A program made the position numbers and the translations under genes. Of a DNA stretch of 21,557 bases, positions 5,953-13,691 are shown piece after piece. Location: the NCBI GenBank assembly GCA_023428365.1, contig JAEYYQ010000331.1, positions 1 to 21,557 of the forward strand. Direction: 5' to 3'. This DNA is from Pseudomonadota bacterium (lineage in GTDB: Bacteria > Pseudomonadota > Alphaproteobacteria > Rhizobiales > Hyphomicrobiaceae). Numbering within the stretch: the first letter of the stretch is position 1; the number at the start of each line of letters is the position of its first letter. The notes below the pieces were generated by a model, which searched no databases, was not told the origin of the DNA, and worked only from the letters and a program-made list of their open reading frames with translations.

Positions 5953-8542
5953 GGCGCGTAACGTCCCGACGGTGAGGCGCGAAGAAGCGGCGGCCTTGCG
6001 CGACAGCCACGGCGAGCGTCCTGTCGTCATCATTACCGGGAGTAGCGGCTTTCTCGGTCGGGCAATAGCAAGGCGCCTTAAAGGCCGATATAAAATCGTT
6101 GGGCTGGATGTTGCGCGGCCGCGAGACCCCATCGACGAAGTCAAGACATTCGAAATTGATCTAAGCTCGCAGGAGAGCGTTGCTCGGGCCATCGGCGATA
6201 TTCGTCGCAATGCCGGTGATCAGATCGCCTCCGTCGTGCACCTTGCTGCTTATTTCGACACGACTGGCGAAGATAATCCTAAATACGATGCGGTGACGGT
6301 TGAGGGGACTCGTCGCCTTTTGAAGGAGCTTCAGACGCTCCAGACAAAGCAGTTCATTTTTTCCAGCACCCTCCTGGTTCATGCGCCGAGTCCCGCAAAG
6401 GGCGTGACGATCAATGAAGACGCGCCAATCGAACCAACATGGGCTTACCCTGCATCAAAGGCTCAAACCGAGGATGTGATCCTGCAGGGGCGAGGGGCTG
6501 TGCCTGTCGTCATCATGCGGTTTGCTGGCGTATACGACGAAAATTGCCGCGCGGCATTCATCAGTCAGCAGATTGCCCGCATTTTTGAGCGCTTGCCCAC
6601 TGCGTATCTGTTCACAGGGGACATCACGTCGGGCCAACCCTATGTTCATATCGACGATCTAGTCGAAGCCGTTGAGCGGACGATAGATCGCCGCACCACC
6701 CTTCCGGACGTGACCACCTTCCTTATCGGCGAGGAAGACACGCTCTCTTATGAACAGATGCAGAAGCGCATCGGTCATCTCATTCATGGCGAGGAGTGGC
6801 AGACGTTTGTGCTTCCCAAGGGCGTTACGAAGCTTGGCGCGATCATGCAGGAAAAAGTTCTGGATCAGGAGACCGACATCAAGGCGTGGATGATCGAAAA
6901 CTCCGACGATCATTACGAGATCGACATCTCGCGGGCGCGGCAGCTCTTGGGCTGGGAGCCACGCCATAGTCTCGCCGATACCCTTCCCGAAATCATCCGT
7001 CGGCTCAAGTCAGATCCGACCGACTGGTATGAGATCAACAAACTTGAGCCTGCGCCCGTTGCGGCTTCGGAACCAGAACTCGAACAGGCCGCCGCGCGAT
7101 TGCGTAGGCCCCGTGAGCAGAGCGAGAAGCGGGTCTCGGCTGAGGTGGAACTGCAGCGACAGGCCACACTGTGGGCGCCACTGACGAATGCCGCTATTGG
7201 ACTGTGGCTTGTTGCAACGCCATTCACACTTGGTCTTTTTGATCCCATAACCGCTTCTGTACCACCTGCGCTCGGCCATGACATTGCAGCCGCGGAGGTT
7301 CGCAATGCGCGGCTGGGCATCAGCGAAATCATCTCCGGATTTCTCGTCACTGTTCTCGCGCTTCTTGGCATGCGTCAGCGCTTTGCCAGCCTTCAGTGGA
7401 TGACGGCGGCAATCGGCATCTGGATCATGTTCGCGCCGCTGGCGTTTTGGACCACGAGTGCTGGGGCGTATACCAACGACATGTTGGCTGGCATGTTCAT
7501 CGTCGCGTTTGCGGTGATCGTGCCTCCGACCCCTGGCGTTAGCTATCGCGCGCACGCTGCGGATGATGACCGGCCGCTTGGCTGGACCTATTCTCCTTCA
7601 TCATTCACGCAGCGCCTTCCGATTATCGGACTCGCGTTGGTCGGCTTATTCGTGTCGCGCTATCTCGCAGCCTATCAAATGGGCCATATCAATAGTTTAT
7701 GGGATCCGCTTTTTGGCGCCGGCGATGCTCCGGTTGCCAACGGTAGCGAGGCGGTCGTTACGTCTTGGGTCTCGAAGGGATTTCCGATTGCCGATGCAGG
7801 TGTCGGCGCATTTGCCTATGCGCTGGATATCCTGGCGGGCGTTATTGGAGACCGTCGGCGTTGGCGCACCATGCCTTGGATGGTGCTGCTTTTCGGGCTG
7901 CTGATCATCCCGCTTGGCGTCATCAGTGTGAGTTTCATCATTATTCAGCCGCCATTGATTGGGGCGCTGTGCACGTTATGCATTGTCCAGGCGGCTGTGA
8001 CCGTCATTCTCATTCCCTATTCGATCGATGAGGTTCTGGCGACATGTCAGTATCTGCGGTCGGCGACGCGAGCCGGAGAACCGTTTTGGCGCACGTTCTG
8101 GCGCGGCGGACCATCCTTATCCGAAGACCAACAGCCTGGGCCGGATCTTGATCAACCGGTTTCTGCCATTCTGCGCGAATTCCTGATGGGGGGCGTCAAC
8201 TTCCCGTGGACGCTCGTGGCCAGCACGGTCCTCGGTGCAGTTCTGATGATGACGCCACTTCTCGTCGGCACGCAGCCACCACTGTACTTCAGCGATCACA
8301 TCGTGGGATGTTTGATAATTCTCCTCGCTGTCACAGCCATGGCCGAGGTTGCGCGAGCGATGAGGTTTGTGAATGTGGCTCTTGGTGCATGGATCGTCCT
8401 TTCACCCTTCTTCCTCGTCGGCGGGATAGCCGCCGGCACAATGCTCAACGTTGCGATCGGCCTGATGTTAATTGGCCTCAGTCTGCCCCGTGGCACACGG
8501 AGTGACGCCAATTACGGCAGCTGGGACCGGCTCATTATTTAG
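5945..8542 (+). CDS. Epimerase (extended SDR) - SPW-repeat - VKOR-like membrane fusion protein
   Basis: About 865 residues from the GTG at 5945. An in-frame ATG at 5882 would overlap the previous gene by 71 nt; the GTG overlaps it by 8 nt. Residues ~27-360 form an NAD-dependent epimerase domain with TGSSGFLG (31-38) and YPASK (Tyr168, Lys172). Residues ~408-530 hold two hydrophobic SPW-type units (GLWLVATPF, GIWIMFAPL). Residues ~560-700 resemble vitamin K epoxide reductase: GFPIADAGVGAFAYALD and the CTLC motif (676-679). A further SPW-type pair of units ends the protein. The loop cysteines of bacterial VKORs are replaced (GSEAVVTSW), so a full disulphide relay looks absent. It is an inner-membrane protein with a cytoplasmic enzyme head; the substrate is unknown. 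Confidence 0.85.
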   Translation: MPEARNVPTVRREEAAALRDSHGERPVVIITGSSGFLGRAIARRLKGRYKIVGLDVARPRDPIDEVKTFEIDLSSQESVARAIGDIRRNAGDQIASVVHLAAYFDTTGEDNPKYDAVTVEGTRRLLKELQTLQTKQFIFSSTLLVHAPSPAKGVTINEDAPIEPTWAYPASKAQTEDVILQGRGAVPVVIMRFAGVYDENCRAAFISQQIARIFERLPTAYLFTGDITSGQPYVHIDDLVEAVERTIDRRTTLPDVTTFLIGEEDTLSYEQMQKRIGHLIHGEEWQTFVLPKGVTKLGAIMQEKVLDQETDIKAWMIENSDDHYEIDISRARQLLGWEPRHSLADTLPEIIRRLKSDPTDWYEINKLEPAPVAASEPELEQAAARLRRPREQSEKRVSAEVELQRQATLWAPLTNAAIGLWLVATPFTLGLFDPITASVPPALGHDIAAAEVRNARLGISEIISGFLVTVLALLGMRQRFASLQWMTAAIGIWIMFAPLAFWTTSAGAYTNDMLAGMFIVAFAVIVPPTPGVSYRAHAADDDRPLGWTYSPSSFTQRLPIIGLALVGLFVSRYLAAYQMGHINSLWDPLFGAGDAPVANGSEAVVTSWVSKGFPIADAGVGAFAYALDILAGVIGDRRRWRTMPWMVLLFGLLIIPLGVISVSFIIIQPPLIGALCTLCIVQAAVTVILIPYSIDEVLATCQYLRSATRAGEPFWRTFWRGGPSLSEDQQPGPDLDQPVSAILREFLMGGVNFPWTLVASTVLGAVLMMTPLLVGTQPPLYFSDHIVGCLIILLAVTAMAEVARAMRFVNVALGAWIVLSPFFLVGGIAAGTMLNVAIGLMLIGLSLPRGTRSDANYGSWDRLII

Positions 8543-8572
8543 CGTGAGCAGAGGTCTACGCGTTCGCGCAAC

Positions 8573-8689
8573 CTCTTGCTCGACATACTCCCGCGTGATG
8601 CTTGGCCGGTGTGGCTTGGAAAGGCAGAGTCCTATGCCGCGGAGATCAAAGCGATCCTGCGGCCCTTCGAGGACGGCGGGTCATGGACG
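8573..8689 (+). pseudogene. C-terminal remnant of an SRAP (YedK/HMCES-like) protein
   Basis: The frame reads LLDILPRDAWPVWLGKA followed by an EIKAILRPF helix. This matches the late part of SOS response-associated peptidases (typically 'RMPVILP..AWP.WLG...' then 'LLRP'). These proteins crosslink to abasic sites in single-stranded DNA. Everything before it, including the catalytic N-terminal Cys2 and core, is missing, and similarity fades after FEDGG. The fragment is in frame with the GIY-YIG gene downstream, so an automatic caller may fuse them through a TTG start at 8576. It begins only about 30 nt after the stop of the fusion-protein gene, suggesting a deletion breakpoint there. Confidence 0.6.
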
Positions 8690-8818
8690 ATGACGGAGCA
8701 GGCGCCAGCACGCGCAGCAAAGGCAAAGAGTCGAATTTTCAACAGATGCTGTTCTGATTTCCGGTCGAAACAGAAATACGGTGGAATCTGCAATCCAAAT
8801 GCTCTGGTCAGAGGTTGC

Positions 8819-9403
8819 GTGCAACGGTACAATTCATCCGTGCATATTGTTTATGGCATGATCGACCCGCGCACGGACGCGATTTTCTACATAGGCCAAT
8901 CATCCGATTTTCCGGCCCGCAAGTCTGCGCACCTGGAGGGCAGTGATCAGCTCTCAGGCTATGCTGTCAAGCAGATGAAGCTCAACGGGTTTGTGCCGCT
9001 GTTTGTGGTGCTTGAGCGAGCGAAAACCAAGGGCGAAGCACTGTCGGCTGAGATCTTCTGGATCGAAATTATGAAGGCGCGTGGTGCTGCCCTGCTGAAT
9101 GCTCAGGGCGTGGGCGGATATGTTGAGCGCGGGAAAGTGCGCAAGGCAATGGCCGAGAAGCTTGAGATGATGGAGCAGTCCAAAGTAGCCAGTAAAGCGA
9201 TGCAGAGGGCAACACTCGACGACGTGGCCAATGGCCGTTCGGTTCGCACCTGTGAGGAATGGTCAGCGCTCGAAATTCGTCGCCTGAAGGGAATGGCCAA
9301 GGCAAATATGAGCGTGTCGGCCATGGCGGACGCTCTTGAGAGGGCACCCGAAGCGATCAGGCGCAAGTGTCAGGAACTTGGATTGAGCCGCATAGGGGAT
9401 TAG
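8819..9403 (+). CDS. GIY-YIG nuclease domain protein with Myb-like C-terminal helix-turn-helix
   Basis: About 194 residues from the GTG at 8819 (AGAGG four nt upstream). Other starts are an ATG at 8690 and a GTG at 8840, and the choice is uncertain. The first domain has IVYGMID (GIY position, ~10-16), FYIGQS (YIG, ~23-28), Arg34, His38, Glu78 (AEIFWIEIM) and Asn94 (LLNAQGVGG). These are the usual active-site elements of GIY-YIG endonucleases. After a charged linker, residues ~145-194 (EEWSALEIRRLKGMA, SMADALERAPEAIRRKCQELGL) resemble a SANT/Myb-like DNA-binding unit. It is probably a site-related or structure-related DNA nuclease. No partner gene is evident, and a domesticated mobile-element nuclease is possible. 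Confidence 0.75.
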   Translation: MQRYNSSVHIVYGMIDPRTDAIFYIGQSSDFPARKSAHLEGSDQLSGYAVKQMKLNGFVPLFVVLERAKTKGEALSAEIFWIEIMKARGAALLNAQGVGGYVERGKVRKAMAEKLEMMEQSKVASKAMQRATLDDVANGRSVRTCEEWSALEIRRLKGMAKANMSVSAMADALERAPEAIRRKCQELGLSRIGD

Positions 9404-9774
9404 GGCTTCTACTCATAAGCCCGTGGGAAGGGCAGGCAGGCTTCTGTTCCATGAACACAAGCGGTCTTCGACGGCCGTAAAGCGGAGTTCGGTAGAGGGC
9501 CAGATGCAGGCGAACGCATCGACTATGCTGGTGCGCCGCACAAAGTTAAGTCATCCCAAAGGGTCGACTTTAGCAGTTGCAGCCTACCCCGCCGACCGAT
9601 AGAGGCTCAGCAGAGACCGCGACATCGAGTCGATCGACCAATTACCTCGAGCTGGCATGATTTGCGATGTTGGCTTGATCTTCATCTTCGGCCCTAGAGA
9701 ACGAGGACAGTCACGGCTAGCTGCGAGAAAATAGACCGACATCGTCGCTCCAGCCGCGGGCGTTTCCATTTTCT
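9404..9774. other. 371-bp intergenic region, no gene recognised
   Basis: Lies between the convergent GIY-YIG and FAD oxidoreductase genes. Directly after the GIY-YIG stop is a small hairpin, GGGCTT-N8-AAGCCC (9403-9422), without a T-run; it could be a weak terminator. A 61-codon minus-strand frame starting at 9769 has no ribosome site and no family resemblance. No EcfG-type site was found here. Confidence 0.5.
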
Positions 9775-11001
9775 CTAGCGCAGCGCAAACAAACCTGCGT
9801 CCGGATCGGGGCGCCCCCGAAGCGCAGCCGCAATAATCTGCGATGCAATCATCGAAAAGGTAATGCCGTTTCCGCCAAAGCCCATCACAGCAAATATGCG
9901 CTTGGAGTCACGGACCCGGTCGATGATCGGAAGGCCGTCTTTTGTGGTGCCAAAGGGAGCCGCCCAAACATAGGCCGGCTTCCCAATAACGAGGCCTGTA
10001 AGGCTTTCGAATTTCTCAACGATAGCTGCCACCTTCTTCATCAACTGATGCGGATTGTCGTTCGCACTCGTCGCGTCCTCGTCTTCACCACCCGCAATAA
10101 TGCGACCCGCGCTGTCGGTACGAAAGTAAAGATAGGGGTCGGAAGCTTCCCATACGATAAAATCGTCAATCCATTTCGGCCGACCGGCAATTGGTCTGGT
10201 CGCCAGGGCCCAGGTCGACGTAATCTTATGCAGATGACTTCGCATCTGCGGCAGAAACTCGTATCCCGAACAGAACACGGCATAGCTCGCCGCAACCACA
10301 ACACCGGCGCTCGTAGCGACGGCGACACCGGAGGACAACTCAGCAACATCCGTCACCTCGACAGGTGCACAAATAATCGCGCCTCGGCCGCGAGCATGGT
10401 TCAATAATCCCGCGGTAAGTTGAGCCGGATTGGCGCACGCCGAATCAAATGACAGGATGGCTCCTGTTCGATCGATGTCATACGCACGAAGTGCGACACG
10501 ATCGATCCATTCCGCTCTGATGCCGATCTCTTTTCTAGCTTCTGCTTCGCTTTTGAGCGCCCGCGCACCCAGCACATCACCTGCGAGGTACAGCGCGCTT
10601 TTTTGCTGCATTGAGCATTCAATCTTGAGGTCTCGTGTTAGTCGCACCAGATCATTCACGGCGCGGACCGACCGTTGCCAGGCGGCGTTCGCGACAGCAG
10701 TCCCCCTGGTCTTACGTAGCCGTGTCAATGGCACATCAATTTCATGCTGTATCATGGCGGTCGATGCAGGTGTGGAGCCCCGCACAGGCGCGCGTCGATC
10801 GAGAACCAGAACCTTATATCCGTCCTGGCTCAGGCGTTCCGAAACGAGTGCACCACTAATACCTGCCCCAATAACAACGACATCGTATTTGTCACGAACA
10901 ATTTCTCGATCTGCCGGAACGCTGATGTTGGGTGTTTGCAGCCACAAAGGTTTACCCGTGCGAAGATCATCTTTAAGAGGCCTGACATTCTGCTTCCCCA
11001 T
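9775..11001 (-). CDS. FAD-dependent oxidoreductase (DAO family)
   Basis: 408 residues from the ATG at 11001, which has AGGTG/GAGG just upstream; a GTG 33 nt earlier is less likely. The dinucleotide-binding motif GAGISG is at ~45-50, in the context YDVVVIGAGISG, with the acidic end of strand two in VLVLDRR. The C-terminus has the FAD-contacting stretch GFGGNGITFSMIASQ expected in the DadA/glycine oxidase-like family. It has no Rieske cluster, although some relatives with this layout do. About 35 residues precede the Rossmann fold (PLWLQTPNISVPADREI). It probably oxidises an amino acid or amine; the substrate is unknown. It appears monocistronic, and no EcfG site was found upstream of it. Confidence 0.9.
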   Translation of the reverse strand: MGKQNVRPLKDDLRTGKPLWLQTPNISVPADREIVRDKYDVVVIGAGISGALVSERLSQDGYKVLVLDRRAPVRGSTPASTAMIQHEIDVPLTRLRKTRGTAVANAAWQRSVRAVNDLVRLTRDLKIECSMQQKSALYLAGDVLGARALKSEAEARKEIGIRAEWIDRVALRAYDIDRTGAILSFDSACANPAQLTAGLLNHARGRGAIICAPVEVTDVAELSSGVAVATSAGVVVAASYAVFCSGYEFLPQMRSHLHKITSTWALATRPIAGRPKWIDDFIVWEASDPYLYFRTDSAGRIIAGGEDEDATSANDNPHQLMKKVAAIVEKFESLTGLVIGKPAYVWAAPFGTTKDGLPIIDRVRDSKRIFAVMGFGGNGITFSMIASQIIAAALRGRPDPDAGLFALR

Positions 11002-11070
11002 CCTCGCACCTATTGAACAGAGTTTGATCCGCACGCCAGCACATCAGCCAGAGTTACGCCAGCGTTCTGG

Positions 11071-11095
11071 GGAACGTCATTCCTGCGACCGGGTT
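11071..11095 (+). promoter_or_regulatory. EcfG-type promoter of the DUF2171 gene
   Basis: GGAAC (11071-11075), 17-nt spacer, GTT (11093-11095). The predicted transcript start is about 28 nt before the ATG at 11130. Confidence 0.75.
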
Positions 11096-11129
11096 TAATC
11101 GAAAGATGACGGTTTCAAGGAGAACCAAC

Positions 11130-11326
11130 ATGGCAGTTGATGGTCGGAGATTCGCGAACATATGGAAATTGTTGGCCGTGATGGCAAACATCTGGGAACG
11201 GTCGACAGAGTGGAAGGCGATCAAATCAAGCTAACAAAGAGTGATCCAGCTTCAGGTGGACAGCATCGTTACATCAACCTGCAGGACGTGCAGGAAATTC
11301 GTAACGGGAAAGTTTGCATCTCATAG
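11130..11326 (+). pseudogene. DUF2171 protein gene with a frameshift at its 5' end
   Basis: AAGGAG (11117-11122) and an ATG at 11130 give a perfect initiation site, but that frame reads MAVDGRRF and soon leaves the family pattern. The conserved DUF2171 sequence is in another frame from 11141: SEIREHMEIVGRDGKHLGTV, then a RVEGDQIKLTKSDP turn and a short C-terminus ending NGKVCIS. One missing base between about 11138 and 11147 explains it. Translation could restart at the ATG at 11162, giving 54 residues without the first helix turn, so a shortened functional protein is possible. An EcfG promoter and a strong terminator flank the gene, so the unit is otherwise intact. DUF2171 proteins are small, soluble and of unknown function. 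A sequencing error is also possible. Confidence 0.7.
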
Positions 11327-11700
11327 TGGTTTGCTCAAATGCGCTTTGGAGAGCCCCGGTTGCGAGGTCTGCAACCGGGCTTTTCTGTTCAATCCTTGAA
11401 CAGGGAGCCGCCGCCCAGTTCCTCACTTTTCGGAGTGCGTCGAACGGGCAGAGGCTAGGGGTGTGGATATCACCGCCCAATTGCTCACGGTTGGTGTAGC
11501 AGCAGTGGGCTGATGACCCAGTGCATCCAACAGCGGAGAGAGGAGCGGCTATACAGGCCAGTGTATCGTCCGAAACGGCCCGGCGGGATACTGCCCCGAC
11601 GCTCCGAGGTTGGTCGAGAATCAGCGCGGGGTTGTTGATTGGCATCGCCAAAGGTGCCGCCCACTTGTTCTGAATGCCGGCCCACACCTGCCAGGGCTTT
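11327..11700. other. 374-bp region after the DUF2171 gene: terminator and no recognised gene
   Basis: Apart from the terminator at 11352-11384, it contains two imperfect direct copies of CCGCCCARTTSCTCAC (11411-11426 and 11473-11488, 14 of 16 identical). The long minus-strand frames across it lack ribosome sites and family resemblance. Confidence 0.5.
11352..11384 (+). terminator. Rho-independent terminator of the DUF2171 unit
   Basis: AGCCCCGGTTGC pairs with GCAACCGGGCT (one bulged C) around a seven-nt loop and is followed by TTTT. It begins 26 nt after the DUF2171 stop codon. Confidence 0.85.
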
Positions 11701-12540
11701 TTACTGCTCCCTTCGAGCAAACGTAAAGGCGACGGGAACGGAGTGATCTCTGTGATGACCACCTTTGATCGAGGCCCACCATGCCGCTGCAAGTGAGATA
11801 AGAAGGCTAGCAGCGGTAACGAAGCCAGTCAGGACCGCAGCCTTGCGTGCCTTATCCGCCGCCTCTCTCGCGGCATGGAATGCTTCATTGATCCGCTTAT
11901 CTGCTTCCTCCGCGGTGACGCCGGTGCGCCGGGCAACCAGTTGGGCCAAGTAGGTGCGGTCTTGACTTGTCAAAGATCCGTTGACCACTGCGCCCGCGAG
12001 CACACGACCAACTTCAGACCTGACATCAGTTTCATTCGATGGCTGTGCTGTCGTCTGCGGGCGCAGCAGCCGATCCACCACGATATCGGATGAGGAAGCT
12101 GCGGCTGTCGCCGCCGCACCACCAACTACCTGGGCGGTAGTGCGCGTAACTGCACTGGCGGTGGCCATAGCAAGGGCGGCGCCCACAACAATACCGACCG
12201 CCCAAACCAAGCCACCATGAAGTCCGTCGCGAAACTGTACTTCATCGGCAGAGGCGCCGCGCAAACCGGTGCGCATCCGCCCCGCAACATATCCGCCGGC
12301 CATGAACGCTCCAATCTGCTGCGCCATGACCCAAAAGACAGCGATGCCCGCTAGTACGCTGGCTGACAAGCCCGAATGTGGCCACGGTGAGGTGGCGCTC
12401 AGCCCTATGGCCGTACCAAACGTCAACAATACGAATGAGATTGCTGCAGCAAGAAAAGCGCCGGCAAATACGGCGCTCCATTCAAGAGATGGAATATCAG
12501 TTACCACCGGCGTTGCCCGGCTTCCTTCGACATGTGCCAT
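11701..12540 (-). CDS. Four-helix inner membrane protein of unknown function, 279 aa
   Basis: Hydrophobic helices lie at about 21-48, 60-85, 107-130 and 235-262. Between helices 3 and 4 is a cytoplasmic or periplasmic segment with a charged helix (RTGVTAEEADKRINEAFHAAREAADKARKAA split across ~205-235). The glycine-rich pattern AGAFLAAAISFVLLTFG and GGYVAGRMR recalls hypothetical membrane proteins common in Bradyrhizobium-type genomes; I know no function. The ATG at 12540 follows AGGAGGG by about 11 nt. That ribosome site is formed by the stop codon of the upstream 24-residue peptide (TAGGAGGG), so the two are tightly linked. Transcription probably starts at the EcfG site 12675-12700. Confidence 0.82.
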   Translation of the reverse strand: MAHVEGSRATPVVTDIPSLEWSAVFAGAFLAAAISFVLLTFGTAIGLSATSPWPHSGLSASVLAGIAVFWVMAQQIGAFMAGGYVAGRMRTGLRGASADEVQFRDGLHGGLVWAVGIVVGAALAMATASAVTRTTAQVVGGAAATAAASSSDIVVDRLLRPQTTAQPSNETDVRSEVGRVLAGAVVNGSLTSQDRTYLAQLVARRTGVTAEEADKRINEAFHAAREAADKARKAAVLTGFVTAASLLISLAAAWWASIKGGHHRDHSVPVAFTFARREQ

Positions 12541-12556
12541 GACCGAATTTACCCTC

Positions 12557-12631
12557 CTAGCGTAAGCCGAGCACGCTGAGGATAAACATGATGACTACGA
12601 TCAATCCGATAAGATAGATGATCCCGTGCAT
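12557..12631 (-). CDS. 24-residue single-pass membrane peptide
   Basis: The product starts MHGIIYLIGLIVVIMF and ends with Leu-Arg before a TAG. It is one uninterrupted hydrophobic helix with a short basic C-terminus. CAGGAG lies six nt before the ATG, and an exact EcfG promoter with an 18-nt spacer lies about 40 nt upstream. The stop codon forms the ribosome site of the 279-residue membrane protein gene. It is too short for routine gene calling but has every signal of a real gene. Its size matches the peptide at 21058-21132. It may be a small regulator of the membrane protein or a leader peptide. Confidence 0.75.
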   Translation of the reverse strand: MHGIIYLIGLIVVIMFILSVLGLR

Positions 12632-12672
12632 CGATGGCTCCTGCAGCACTTATGGTTTCCCGATTCATAAGT

Positions 12673-12700
12673 GGAACGTGACTGATGGGCGTTTTGTTCC
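12673..12700. promoter_or_regulatory. Palindromic, bidirectional EcfG-type promoter
   Basis: GGAAC (12673-12677), 18 nt, GTTCC (12696-12700). Because GTTCC is the reverse complement of GGAAC, both strands read GGAAC-N18-GTT. The minus direction leads to the 24-residue peptide at 12631 (about 40 nt). The plus direction leads to the small gene at 12840 (about 140 nt). The two promoters fully overlap, so only one can be occupied at a time. Confidence 0.65.
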
Positions 12701-12839
12701 CAGCTTGGGTCCCGTCCTGCTTCCCGGCAGAAGAAAACGCAGCCACGTTTCACAGTCAGTTTGGCGGCCAGCGTGTTACACCTGATGATCGTCCGCGTCG
12801 GCGGGGAAAGTATTCGCCAAGGGAGTGGAGGGAGCGCGC

Positions 12840-13082
12840 ATGGCTCCGAAAAGATCCGAGAGCCCGATGATCAATAAGCGGATCGCATTCAAAGCCGAGG
12901 TGCTGCAGGCAATCGAGATGCTGGCGCGCGAGCGCAGACTGTCGCTCCAGGATCTCGCCAACGAGGCATTCGCCGATCTGCTCAAGAAGCATCATCGTCC
13001 GGTCGGCCTGCAGGCGGCGTTGAAAGCCAGCCTCCGCAGCCTGCCTGCCAACGATCAGCCGCAGGCCCGCAAACGACGCTAG
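12840..13082 (+). CDS. Small ribbon-helix-helix-like protein, 80 aa
   Basis: Starts MAPKRSESPMINKRIAFKAE. Residues ~11-55 (NKRIAFKAEVLQAIEMLARE, then RRLSLQDLANEAFADLLKKH) have the short strand plus two amphipathic helices of ribbon-helix-helix DNA-binding or antitoxin-like proteins. The tail is basic (RKRR). GGAGGGAG lies five nt before the ATG. An in-frame GTG 15 nt upstream overlaps that ribosome site and is rejected. No toxin partner is visible. Its stop codon overlaps the end of the convergent Ku remnant, an arrangement suggesting an old link with the NHEJ locus (inference). Confidence 0.72.
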   Translation: MAPKRSESPMINKRIAFKAEVLQAIEMLARERRLSLQDLANEAFADLLKKHHRPVGLQAALKASLRSLPANDQPQARKRR

Positions 13083-13295
13083 CCTGCTTTCTTCTTTCTG
13101 GTGGCTGCTTTTTCTCGGCTCCGGCTTCATCTTCCAGATCGCGCTTCACCGCCTCCATCAAATCGACGACCTTGCCGGTGCAGGTGAACGGCGCGAGGAT
13201 CGCTTGGCCCTTCACCTTCGCCACCTTCGTCTGCACCAATTTGGTCAGAGTCGTTGCATAGTGCTCCTCGAACTCGTCGGTCTTGAACCGACCGA
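13079..13295 (-). pseudogene. C-terminal remnant of a Ku NHEJ protein
   Basis: The minus-strand frame reads FKTDEFEEHYATTLTKLVQ, then KVVDLMEAVKRDLEDEAG. This corresponds to the last quarter of bacterial Ku ('F.....Y...L..L', 'VVDLM.AL...L'). The roughly 200-residue N-terminal core beta-barrel is absent upstream. Near the end, one base is missing in the run of A after GAG: restoring it gives a KKAATRKKKAG tail and a TAG at 13079-13081, the expected lysine-rich Ku ending. Without it the frame runs on to 12982. So the gene is both truncated and frameshifted. Intact Ku binds DNA ends and recruits LigD; this fragment cannot. Confidence 0.75.
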
Positions 13296-13666
13296 GAGCG
13301 AACGACAATCCCGAAACAGAAGGTCGCGCAAAGTCGCCTCTGCCACATAAGCGCCGCGGAATCACGATTTAGATGGTCCAGACGCCCGGACGGGGTTGAG
13401 CGCGCCGCTTTCCCTCGTCCGGGCCTCGTTAGTTCGAAGGCCGAGTGCTGATTGCGACATCGGAACTGAAGCCCTTGGCGCAAGTTGACAGGCTGGAGCG
13501 CCGGGTGACAACCGGGCATAAGGGGATGGTGGACGCAGCTGATTTTCCCGGTTTCTGGCTGCGGCATCAACGTATCGGTACGCGTTTTGCCTAACCTCTT
13601 CCCGGCGCTTTTCTTCGACTCGGTGCGCTAAGATTGTCTTGGATTTCCGGACCCAAGTCTAATGCC
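13296..13666. other. 371-bp spacer between the Ku remnant and repeat copy 2
   Basis: No gene recognised. A 49-codon plus-strand frame opens with GTG at 13445 (LIATSELKPLAQVDRLERRV) and stops at 13594, but no ribosome site or family match was seen. The stretch is probably decayed sequence from the former NHEJ locus. Confidence 0.45.
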
Positions 13667-13691
13667 GGAACCAATCGACCCATCGCGCGTT
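13667..13691 (+). promoter_or_regulatory. Exact EcfG-type promoter heading repeat copy 2
   Basis: GGAAC (13667-13671), 17-nt spacer ending in C, GTT (13689-13691). The bases after GGAAC (CAA) and the GCGTT box are shared with the promoter of copy 1. Confidence 0.75.

Noticed and set aside
7010..7555. 181-codon minus-strand frame inside the fusion protein gene
   Set aside because: Antisense shadow rich in Arg/His with no family match.
9584..9769. 61-codon minus-strand frame after the FAD oxidoreductase
   Set aside because: It begins six nt after the oxidoreductase stop but has no clear ribosome site or known family; left as unassigned.
11274..11792. 172-codon minus-strand open frame
   Set aside because: It overlaps the DUF2171 gene, its terminator and the end of the membrane protein gene, has no ribosome site and shows no family resemblance.
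13127..13570. 147-codon minus-strand frame across the Ku remnant
   Set aside because: The Ku similarity is in a different frame; this one has no recognisable sequence.
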